Origin: Aradus depressus
Taxonomy: Eukaryota; Arthropoda; Insecta; Hemiptera; Aradidae
Assembly: GCA_963662175.1 (NCBI GenBank)
Contig: OY759219.1
Location: 45,376,675 to 45,440,674, forward strand
DNA: 64,000 bases
Direction of reading: 5' to 3'
Below are positions 9,901 through 21,900 of the stretch, one piece after another. The notes under the pieces are model-generated. The model made no database searches and was not told the DNA's origin. It saw only the letters and a program-made list of their open reading frames with translations. A program made the position numbers and the translations under genes. The first letter of the stretch is position 1, and each line of letters starts with the position of its first letter.

Positions 9901-12900
9901 GACTTCGTGATGGTGATGTATGGTGCCCGGCATTATCCCGGGAAGATAGTCGACATGGATGGCAATGAGTTATATATTTCCACAATGGTTAAAGAACACA
10001 AATTTTGGAGATGGCCGGAAGTCGAGGACTCAATCTGGTACGACCCAGCAAAATTGTGTGAAAACTACAGCCACCTATTCAAGTGAACGATGGTCCAACA
10101 TTCCTTGTGGATATAAAACTGTAACAATTTCCTTGTTCTTATTGGTAGTTTTGTAGTTTTTCTTTATGGAGTTTTCAGCAGTGAATAATGTTTGTTGTCT
10201 ATTGAACAATATTTTGTAACATTTTTGCATTTTTATATGGAAATAAAAATTTAAACCTATATTATTGCTCAAATCATAGCACACTGCCAACTTGCCCCGG
10301 GAGGTATGCCAACTTACCCCACACAGTTGTGGGGTAAGTTGGCATAGTTGGAACACTTGTGTAAACCATTTTTTTACGAGTAAAGTATGCAATTTTAAAT
10401 TATGTTTTCCTCATTAATTTGTAGCCAAGGAGTTCAACTATCGTCAGCATTGCTCACATTCGCTGAAAGTGTAACAGAAAAAAATATAAAAATCAAAAAG
10501 TAAAAACAATGCCAACTAGCCCCGGTCTCCCCTAATATTAAAAAAATGTCGAAAATCTTCAATTTTGTCAATTTTCATAAATTTTAAGTACGATGCGCGA
10601 ACGGAAGATGTCAACCGATTTTGTTAAAAATTTACGCCGTTTTTCTTCATATTACAGGAGGCAAGTTTTCCGCACTATAACGGTTCGGAAAAAAATAATT
10701 CTATTTTCTCGACCCACCCTAGTCCCCAGGGCTTTGTTCTTGGACCTTCTCCATTTATGATATTTCTACTATGGCATTGCAGTGGTTCGGTCGATGAAAA
10801 CTTGGCGTCACCATTACTTTTTGTTTTTTTTTGTTTTTTCGATGAAGATGTTTTGGCATTTAGCCATTGGACGAGGGCAGTGCAATAACCTCTGTCCAGT
10901 TATCTTAATCGTGGCTCTATACCGATCATGAAACACACTTATTGCTAGGCCATCTGATGGTTATCCGGCGTTGTCAGGTTAGTAACTTTGAGCAGGTAAG
11001 TAACATTACCCTCCCTGTTAGTAACTGTAACATAATAAGCCCGGTACAAACATTGGTCCAACTAACTCAACATTTTGAAAGGGAGGCAGATATATGGGGT
11101 GCTGCTCTATTTAACGCTTCATTGAATTTTCATAAAATTTCTTAAGTATCATTCTTATAAGCACATTAATATGAAGATGGCTGATGTAGTGAGAAGTGAT
11201 TATTTCGCAGGATGTCAAATATAAGGTAGTCTGACCTCTCACAGATTTTTATTAAAGTAATAGCTAGCCGGCTTTCGAGGTTTCCCTCATCATCAGGCAG
11301 TCTGATAAAAAATTTGTTGAATAAACTAAATAATAAAAATAAATAAATACAAATCTACAACAACAAACATTAACAATTTAAAATATCATGGATGGAGACA
11401 GACGAGATATTCCTGTCCACCATCTGAGTCACAACACTGTTGTGACTCAGATGGTGGACAGGAATAACTCGTCTGTCTCCATCCATGATATTTTAAATTG
11501 TTAATGTTTGTTGTTGTAGATTTGTATTTATTTATTTTTATTATTTAGTTTATTCAACAAATTTTTTATCAGACTGCCTGATGATGAGGGAAACCTCGAA
11601 AGCCGGCTAGCTATTACTTTAATAAAAATCTGTGAGAGGTCAGACTACCTTATATTTGACATCCTGCGAGATCTTATAAGCACGGTTCAAACATAGGGTT
11701 TGTGAAATGTTACCATTTTAAAATTGAGGGAGGGTTGTGGGGAGTCTAAGACATAAAATGAGTGCTCTTTAACGATTGATCGAATATTCATGAAATTTCC
11801 AGTTTAGTGTTCTCATAAGGCTGGTACAACCTACGCCATGTCGCTCACAAGATTTTGAAAGGGAATGAGAAGAGTGGGGATAGTGAAGGGCCAGAAACAT
11901 GAAACTACACTGGCTCTTTAATGGTTGACCATATATTCAGGAAAATTGCACGGTATTTCAAGAGTGGTTGGTCATTGGGCCATGTTCATTTGAAATTTTC
12001 AATTAGCCGAGGGGGGCGGGTAAGTGACATAACTCTACTACAGTCTCAAAATAATTGAAAATGTATTCCTAATTCATTTAACTTAAAGTTTCTAACTCTA
12101 ACCGGTGAGGTTAAGATTACTAACCTGCTTAATTTTATTATCTGTGTAACGCCGGGTAAAACCATACTGAGATATTTATATATATATATATATATATGAG
12201 ATATATATATATATATATATTGAGATGATCTTTGCCTCATATAATAGATTGAAGCTTTACCCGGCATCCTACACCATAAATTGAGATATACCCGGCAGCC
12301 TCCACCATAAATTGAGATGATCTCTGCTTGGGGGTTTTAAACTTTTATTAATTACTATGAAAATGATTTTTACTTTTGGGGTTAACATGCGTACTCAGAA
12401 GGTGAACTAGGCTGTAGAGAATTTAGAGAACAATTTATAAGACAACATACATTTATTAACACAATTATTGACATATATTAGTGAGGCGTCCCTCCATAAT
12501 CGCACATCTGGAATAAAATATCTATAAAACAGGAAACAATTTATATAGACTTAAATGTTCTGGTAACTCCCGCAACATGAAGGTGTCTATTGATGATCAG
12601 CCAGCCATTCGTCTCGATGTCGGAGAAAAATGTAAAATAAATGATTCCGTTACCTTGTAAGTCTTCTTTATTCTAACCACACTCAAGCCTGTGGTTTCTC
12701 CTCCAGGATCCACAAAGATTGAGGAACTTCTAGTCCCTTCGAAGTAGGCAGCAGGGATGATCTCCCTCTAGCAGCAAAATGAGAGTCTTCGGTCTCCTAC
12801 GTCCGCTCAAACAGGAGTCTCCTTCCTCCTACAGCTCAGCCAGGAATGTCCTCTCCCTCAACAGCTCAACTCTGAATAACTGTCCAGCTCAACAGCTGAA

Positions 12901-15900
12901 CTCGGAATGACTACCTCCTCTAGTAGCTGACTGAAGACTGTCCACCTCAACAGCTCAACGAGCAATGTCCGTCTCCTCTCGTAACTGAACGAGGACGACT
13001 CTGTCTGTCTGCCCCGACAGCTCAACTAGGACTGACTACCTCATACCGCACTTCAGCGAGGAGCCAACTTGAATTTCCATCCCCTCCACTTTATGTATCT
13101 TCTACTAGTGCGCTTCTCGTAGTCGCTCTCATAACTATAATTACCAATCGGTCCGTGATATTTGCAATATATCACAATATATATTGTAAACCTTTCCTCT
13201 TTTCTTACGTGAGAGTGTGTGTGAGTGAATTTAATTAGTAAATAAAAATTTAAATAGAAAACTTATTAAAATCGAAAATTCTTATATCGCGACTTTAAAT
13301 GAAAAATGCCTTGGATAGCTGAGTACACTCCTCACGGGAAGAACGGTTACATGTTCCTAATGTGTAGTTGTCACCAGTAATTAATAATAATAAATGACTG
13401 TTGCCAACTAGAAGAAGCATGGGTGGGGGGGGGGGGGGGGGGGGGGGGGAATGGAATGAATCAAACTTAGAACTGTAACATATTTATTTTAATAAGAACA
13501 AAATTTACAAAACTATTTTGTACATATGGCTTAAAAGCTAATTGTTGTTGTAGAAACATTCAGAAATTTTAAGAATAAAATTAAAATATCATTTACAAAC
13601 AAAATGGGCCTATGTTGGAGGGACTGAATCATTTCTAAAACATCTATCCTAGAATCGATACTACAGGTACCTTGATTACGATATCCCTGGCGATGACGAT
13701 GCGATCATCTTTATCTGGACATCCCGCAGAAATCATCCAGTCACGTATTTCATAAGTCATTGAAGATCTGTCTGGTTTCGAGGCTACATTAGATGTTACA
13801 TTTTTCAATGGATCATATTTTCAACATAAAATAAAACTCTGTCTAAATTCCTACGTTCGCACTAGCACAACCCTTTGGGTCCGACTCGGAGAACAGGAAA
13901 CCGTAAGTTCACATTTTTAATTAAAGTTACACTGTGGGCTAAAATGTTAAAGTAGAACTGACGTGACCTGTGTGGTCTAGGCGTGAACGAGGAACTTGAC
14001 TTGATATGACTGAACCGTAAAATCTAAAAGAGACGTGACCTGATCCGCCCAAGCATGAAGAAGGACTGAAATCACATATTTAAACTGTGAAATATAAACT
14101 GACATGACCTGATCGGCCCAAGCATGAAGAGGGACTGAAATCACATATTTAAACTGTGAAATATAAACTGACATTACCTGATCGGCCCAAGCATGAAGAG
14201 GGACTGAAATCACATATTTAAACTGTGAAATATAAACTGACATTACCTGATCGGCCCAAGCATGAAGAGGGACTGAAATCACATATTTAAACTGTGAAAT
14301 ATAAACTGACATGACCTGATCGGCCCAAGCATGAAGAGGGACTGAAATCACATATTTAAACTGTGAAATATAAACTGACATGACCTGATCGGCCGAAGCA
14401 TGAAGAGGGACTGAAATCACATATTTGAACTGTGAAATATAAAGTGACATGACCTGATCGGCCCAAGCATGAAGAGGGACTGAAATCACATATTTAAACT
14501 GTAAAATCTAAAAGAGACGTGACCTGATCGGCCCAAGCATGAAGAGGGACTGAAATCACATATTTAAACTGTAAAATCTAAAAGAGACGTGACCCGAGCG
14601 GCCCAAGCATGAAGAGGGACTGAAATCACATATTTAAACTGTGAAATATAAACTGACATGACCTGATCCGCCCAAGCATGAACAAGGACTGAAATCACAT
14701 ATTTAAACTGTGAAATATAAACTGACATGACCTGATCGGCCCAAGCATGAAGAGGGACTGAAATCACATATTTAAACTGTGAAATATAAACTGACGTGTC
14801 CTGGTCGGCCCAAGCATGAAGAGGGACTGATCTCTGAGCAGGATGAGATTCTTTATTTTCATCGTGGTGGGGGACGGATCCCGACACCTCATTGGCTGTT
14901 TGTTCCCGCCCAATTTACTTCCAGCCTATCACCGATCACTGGTTGCATCATTCTCTTCTGTGAATAGGGGATCTCAGCCCGCCTTGGTCGTTCATGCAAT
15001 TCCGGATGTAAACAATTTTCTACTTCCTTCCTTTCCTCTATATCCTTTGTCCCTTGTTTCGCTCCTAGCGAACGCGATTCTCTCGCAGGCATCGCTAGTT
15101 CCGAGCATGTTCTTCCAAATGAAATTGTCTTCAATTCAACTCCAAATAACCCACTATTCGCCCTTGTTTCGCTCCTAGCGATCGCGATTCACTCGCAGGC
15201 ATCGCTAGTTCCGAGCATTCTTCGAGTATTCTTCTAAATGAAATCTTCTTCAAATCAGCTCCAAGTGGCCTCGATTCGCTCGTAGTATCACTGGTCCTTG
15301 CTGCATAATAATGACAATAATTGTCTATAGGGTAGACATGCTGTTAAACATGATATTCTTAATGATGTTTTGTTTTTTCCGTGCTGTTTCAGTTACTGAA
15401 GAAACTATATTAGAAGAAAAATGTGACAGAGGAGCCCATGTATACCACTGTTTATATTTAGCCAACGAATTATCGGTAATTATAACAATATTTATTTCTA
15501 TTGAACCTATAACTATACTAAGTATAGTTACTACAAGTCTTGTAGTTTCAATTGTATCCATCAGAATGCAGCAAGGACACATGATTCATCCATTTACATT
15601 CAAGTGATGTTTTCAAAGGAATACATTTTACCATTCCACTCGCTACCTAGAGTAAGTCTAGCAATAGACGTAATCCTTTTTTTTCTTTTTTTTTTAGGTG
15701 AACAAGGATCGTCGGGTTCTAAGAGAAATTATGGAGACCCATGCGCTTACCCAGTGTTCTGATGAATACGAAACTTCGGAAGAATGTAAGCAGAGTCTGT
15801 TTGGAAGAAAATAATTTTTCTGGGGCCAAAGCCAAAGCAACCATTTTTCCGAATTTTTAAAATTTTGATTCTCACCTTTGTTTCCTAATACTGGTGGAGG

Positions 15901-18900
15901 TATTGAAAAATATTGATGGATTCTTTAATGTTGGCCTCTTTTGGGTTATATGGCTGTGTCCCACTTCAACAAACGTTTTACTCCTAACTACATTAGTCGC
16001 AAAAACTTCACTTTTTTTTTTCTATGTTTTTTGTACTTAAATAATGACACTATCTGAAAAAATTATCATTGGCACTAAGAACAATTTTTTTTAGATGCAA
16101 ACATAACTTTATTCACTTTGAAAACAAAGAGCTAACTTGTTAAAATATGAAAAGAATCATAAATAATCCTTATCATATTTTCAACTAGCGAATTCCTCCG
16201 GCTTTGTCTGGGGGTAACTTTGTATATTATAAGTTACAACTAATCTATCAAAAAATGTTAAGTGTATGTGGACGATTATTGGTTCAGCTGAAGTATAATC
16301 TATCTGTGTCAGTCATCAAGAAAGTGAATTCCATTGAAATAATCAATAAAACAATATACAGTCATCAGTATAATTGATGGTTAGTTTTTCGACTAATGTA
16401 AATGATATAAATAGAATGATATCGCCCCCGCTTCAGAAGTGACATGACTCAAAATTCGTCAATTTATGGTATGGTTTATGTCAGAAATGAGGTAAGAATT
16501 ATGATCTCTTTATACAGGAAAAACGACACCTCTCTGGTTCCAGTAGATTCCTCTAGGTGGCAGTAAGTGTCACCTCTAACTATGTACAATGCCTGCAAGT
16601 ATCAACAACTGAAGTGACACATCCTGAGATAGAGCAGTTGCCTTTCAACACTGGAGGCGGTTAGATTCACAGAAGTGTTGTATATCGACTTATAAAATTA
16701 TTAATAACTGAAGTGAAAGTTTTGAAAATTGATCGAAACAATCTGAGCAAACTTCTCATAAAAACAACGTATTCAGCAAACGATTTCACTGAAATCAATG
16801 AAAGCCGAAGAGGCAGTGATGCATGTGAAACATTAATTCCTACTCTGAAGCCTGTATATACAAGTAAATTGATGTTGAAGGATAGCAAGAAGCACGACCT
16901 CCTATCTCTATCAGAATCCAACATATTAAAAAGTTGTATGCTACTTTTTTTCAAAATTTATAAATAGGTTTAGTAACATAATAATAATTTTCTTAAGTTG
17001 ATAATTGCATTATGAACTTTTTTTTGATAAAGTTGCTATCTTATTTTTATCTTCAATGTATTTAAGCTAATTTTATCTGTATGCGTTTATGTGTAAGCTA
17101 ATTTTATAGTTAATTAAGTAAGTTTTAAGTTGAATTTTATCTGTGTAGTTTTAGCTGTTTAAAAAGTAACCAAATATCCTCTAAATCTAAATAAGAGAAT
17201 AAACTCCTTTTTAAACTAAACAAAAAAAATGGGAGAGTTTGCTTCTACTGAGTTAACTCTACCGAACGTAGAGTTAGAACAGTCACAACTCAAAATTCTG
17301 TTGGAGCAGCACCAATTCAGAAACGACACTTCTCCCCCCTCCACCCCCCAAAAAATATAACAAAATTAAAACGCATTGGTTATAAAATAAGTAATGTTAC
17401 ACTGACTTAATGAAACTAGAAAGAACAGCATACGAGCCCTCATTATTTGAAAATAGTTATTTCAAATTACAGTAATTTTTCCGTGTCGTTTTACCGAAAT
17501 TCATGTTTTTGACTTGTGTCACTTCTGAAGCGGGGGTGCGATATGTGGTGCCTAGTATAAATGATATGATAATTATCCAACTCAGTACCCAACTATAAAA
17601 CTTTATTATTTGGTTATCTTTATCACAACAGTTTAGATAATCATACAAGAAGTTTATTGTGTTTTCAAACGTTTTTTTACTCTGGAGGAGTAGAAGAAAG
17701 TTTTACTTCAACTCCCCCCCTCCTAATAATTATCGATTGAATGAATATTTTGATTCGATATTTTATATATTGTAAACCTTTTCCCCTTTGTGGGAGTGTA
17801 CATTACTTAATTAGTAAAAATAAAATTAATATCGGAAAATTATTAAAATTGAAAATTATTGAAATCGCGACTTTAAATAAAAAATTGCCTTGGATAGCTG
17901 AGTGCACTCCTCACGGGAAGAACGGTTACAAGTTCCTAATGTGTAGTTGTCACCAGTAATTAATAATAATTAATTACTGTTGCCAACTAAAAGAAGCATG
18001 AGTGGGGGGGAATGGAATGAAGCAAACCTAGAACTGTAACATATTTATTTTAAAAAGAACATATATTTTAAATGGCAACATATTATATTTAAAAATAAAA
18101 GCAATTTAATATATAATTTTGGCCGTATGTCTGAAGGACTTAATTATAACTTAACTCGAGGTACCTCGATAATGATATCCCTGGCGATGGCGGTATGATC
18201 AGCTTTATCTTGGACATCCCGCAGAAATCATCCAATCACAGTTCTTGAAGATCTGTCTGGTTTCCAGGCCACACTAGAAGTTACATTTTTCACTGGCTTT
18301 ACACCGTCCGAAATACACTATAATTCACTGCAGTCCGAGTGGCCTGACCGGCCCAAGCATGAAGAAGGAGTTGATGTACTCACATATTTGAAATTCAACT
18401 GTAAAATCTAAAAGAAAGATATAATTGACGTGGTCTTTCTGGCCCCAACTCTCAACGTTGACTTGTAGGTATCACATGTTTGAAACTGTAAAATATAAAC
18501 TGACGTCTTAGCGGCGCCAACACTCAACGTTGACCGAAATCACATACTTAAAACTGCACTGCCAAACATAAAACAGAAAAACGTAAATGACTCGACCTAA
18601 GCGTCCCAACATTCAACGTAGACTGAAGAAGGACTTACCTCTTCCCGGGCACAACTCGGGGTGGGGGATGGATCCCGACATCTTATTGGTTGTTATTTCC
18701 CGCCAAATCCACCTCCAGCCGATCACCGGTTGCATCAGCTTCTTCTAAGAATAGGGGAGCTCAGCCCTCCCTGGTCGTTCATACAACTCCGGAAATAAAC
18801 AATTATCTTGCTTCCTTTCTTTCCTCTATATCCTTTGTTCTTGTTTTCGCTCCTAGCGATCGCGATTCTCTCGCAGGCATCGCTAGTTCCGAGCATTAAT

Positions 18901-21900
18901 CTTCTTAATAAAATCCTCTTTAATCAGCTCCAAGTGGCCTCGATTCGCTCGTAGTGTCACTGGTCCTTGCTGTATATTAATAATAATAATTGTCTATAGG
19001 GTAGACATGCTAAAATATGTATATGAAGTAATTGATTTTCAGACGAATTGGACTAAGGAGAAGGAGAGTTTAAAAGGAAAACGGAAACTAAGTTCATTAA
19101 CGATTCTTGTCTGGGGAAGTACATTAAAGTTGATTCACTTAATGCTTTGTTTTATTTCAGTGTTGGTAGATGTGCTGATAGCCCACAGATTGTATCCGTC
19201 TTCCGAAAAAGATCAGGTAACTTATAAACGCATATTCATAAATATTTTATTAAATCTATATTCATATGAATAAAAGTGAAAGTTTGCTTGTTTCTCTATC
19301 GATAGCGCGCAACTTAAAATTTAGGCTATACTGTTCCCATAAATTTCAAATTGACAGAGCATTGTTGAGAGGGAAGCCCCATTGTTTTCAAAATAATGCG
19401 GCATTTAAAAGGATTCCAAGATTCAAAAATACCCGCTTTTTTCCTAGGAGTTGGGGTTGGGTAAAACGTCTTATTTTCTTGTCCGGGGATCACGTGATTA
19501 TAGTTTATATTATATTAACGAAACTCACAGGTTAACATGGCTCAACTAAAGCTACTTTGCGTCCATACATTTGATGGGGAGAGCAATGATCGGGGAGTTT
19601 CCAGTTTATTCACAAAACTTACAGGACATCCCAAAGATGGTACAGCTTAGATTATAGACTAGGTTAGTTCGTTATTATGACTCATGCCCGGGCTTTAACT
19701 ACAAGGTCATGTCGCCTACTATCAAATAGCTTTATTGTAGACTGGGGAATGTCTAGCATTTATAATTGGAAGTGGGGCGCTGGAGTAGGGTGACCCATCA
19801 TAAAAATATTTATTTAACAACAACGACATGTGGCATTAAACAATGATAAATCTATTCAGAGTCATTGATATTACCGAGGAAGAAAGGGGGGAAGATCTGG
19901 AGCAGTACCATTATAATATTTATATATTTATATCCAGCAGTAATATTTATATCCACGAAAATCCGGAATCCAAAAATACTAAATCCAAAGCTGAATTATA
20001 TAATAAATCATAGGTATATATGATGAATAGTGTCGACGGCATGTCTGATGTATTAAGATTTAAAAAAAAATTAAGACATTCAGATAAAAATAAATTAGTA
20101 AAAAATAATAAAGTAATGATGTTAATATAAATTCAATGATAAAATAACTACTGAATCGGGTGGAACCACTACTCGATCATCCTATCATTCTGCTACTCGG
20201 TACAGCTCTCACACCATCCTCCTCAGCCACAGTGGGAAGAGTAGGGAGTGCGTTTCCGCTACGCAGACTGCGAACCGCATTAGAGAGTGTCAGTACGGAG
20301 ACTTTGAACTATAAGGATTGGATAAGCGTAATGGTTGATTGTTTGGCACTACCCCAGAGAGGTTCTAGAATAGTTTTGTAAATATTAACTTTGTTTTCTG
20401 TTGAGAGGGACATCCTCTTGAGAAGTCACGACAACTGCGATAACTGTCCGTTAAGTTCATGTTCTTTTAGTTTTGTACGTGGGTTCCAAGTCGTAGTACT
20501 ATCCAAGTGACACCCAAGTGGTGACATTCCTATCAGAAAGTGGACAAGGTTTTTGGTAGGAATGTAAACATTTTTAAAATGGACAGGAGGACAGAGGCGG
20601 TGTCTCAGTGTACAAATAATGTGGGCACAAATACCTTCATTAACCTTCTCTCTTCATATTTTACACTATGCTTCTATCTGGTCTAAGTGGGTCTCGAGAT
20701 TCTGGGAAGTTATTGCGGGATCAGAGTTAGTTGAGAGGATTGCTGTGTCGTCAGCCAACGTCGTAAGGAGGGTTCTAGGATTGGTAGGTACATCGGCTGT
20801 GTAGATGGTGTATAGGGTAGAACCAAGGACGCTGGTACCCCAGCCTCAACAAGCACGCAGTTGGAGTACTCAGTGCCCTGGCGGACCAGGAATAGATCAG
20901 AGGGGTAGGAGTTGAGGATTAAGTTTGCGGTAGGAGGCGCTTTAATTTGTAGATCAAACCGGTATGCCAAACCCGGTCAATGGCCCGAGTCACATCTAGA
21001 AACCCCCTGCAACAGTAACTCTTATACCCTAAGAACGAGGATATGTGATTGACAACACAAAGAATTATGGGATATATCGGATTGTAACATTCGATATCTC
21101 CTTGAACACAGATATATAGAAGATACGCAATGTGTTTTTAATGTAATTTGCTTGTTTCAGAAAATGTATAACTGTGTGATAATTCGAATGGGTTTAGTAA
21201 GTATACACATTTTATCAGTGCCGGCCCGAGGCAAGTTTTAGGATGGAGCGAGATCCAATTATGGCGCCCCCCCTTGCTTGCCCCTAATATATACCAGTTG
21301 TGTGTGCAAGCATGGAACTTGGAAGATCTCGACAACATCTCAAGTTTCTGTCTAATTTGTCGATTGAAAACAGCCATGCTCGTTGGCACTGTACTCTTCA
21401 CAGATAGGAACAGTTGATGTAGAATGACAAACAAAATATGTAGGAGTTAAGGTAGATTATTTTATCATAAAAATTACTGTTATAAAAAGATAATTCATTT
21501 GTATCATTTTACTAACTAATAAAATAACAGATAAGGTCATTCACATACCATACTAGCCACACTCTCGCATTCAAAATATCGAAAAAAATATTTTTTTCCT
21601 TTATTTTTCTTTACCACTGAGGCGTCCACTGGGACTTGGCGCCTGGAGTGGCCGCTATGGTAGGACCGGCCCAGCATTTTATAGTTAGTTTAATCTGTCC
21701 TCTATCAATACTTTGACTTCCATTACCGAAATCTCGAGATCCCGATAGATTCTGAAAGATAATATGGATCTGGATTATATTTTTCCAATCCCGAGATTGT
21801 TGCTGGGTTGGAAATAGAAAATACAATTAACAGTCAATGTCGCAACTTTAAATTTCGCGCTACTCTTGCCTCAATTTCACATGACGTTTGATAGTGGTGC

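Larger units (their letters stand above)
8124..10532 (+). mobile_element. pogo/Tc1-mariner-type DNA transposon, internally rearranged
   Basis: Terminal inverted repeats begin GGGGAGACCGGGGCTAGTTG at 8124 and end with the reverse complement at 10532. Both are flanked by TA (8122-8123 and 10533-10534), as expected for this superfamily. The subterminal motif GGGGTAAGTTGGCAT or GGGGCAAGTTGGCAT recurs near both ends (about 8150, 9235, 9258, 10290-10345) and could be transposase binding sites. It carries a broken transposase and an inserted palindromic element. Confidence 0.85.
13184..15344 (+). mobile_element. Dispersed element family A, copy 1 (longest)
   Basis: Shares its left part (AACCTTTCCTC, TTACGTGAGAGTGTG, then the conserved 24-codon stretch) with 17770-18010, 29094-29190 and the minus-strand copy at 32031-32270. 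It shares its right part (GCTCCTAGCGATCGCGATTC units, then CACTGGTCCTTGCTGC and a TGTCTATAGGGTAGACA hairpin) with copies 2 and 3. Inside are a poly(G) run, a 500-bp unique part and a 69-bp minisatellite. No transposase or RT is seen, so it is non-autonomous and of unknown class. Confidence 0.7.

Noticed and set aside
13977..14887. Long minus-strand repetitive frames with HAWADQV repeats
   Set aside because: A 69-bp minisatellite inside a non-coding element. No start context or other domain.
14990..15345. Helitron 3' end (hairpin TGTCTATAGGGTAGACA near CT)
   Set aside because: The hairpin is too close to the end, the CTRR ending is not conserved among copies, and an 8-bp duplication is seen for copy 3. 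Helitrons make none.
15311..15475. Reading exon C as a first exon with a signal peptide (MLLNMIFLMMFCFFRAVS)
   Set aside because: The hydrophobic stretch is the T-rich end of the intron before a good acceptor, and the cysteine spacing needs exons A and B upstream. It remains a weak alternative start.
16713..16967. An extra host exon between D and E
   Set aside because: Lies inside a TIR-bounded element, has no splice borders, and exons D and E already match in phase.
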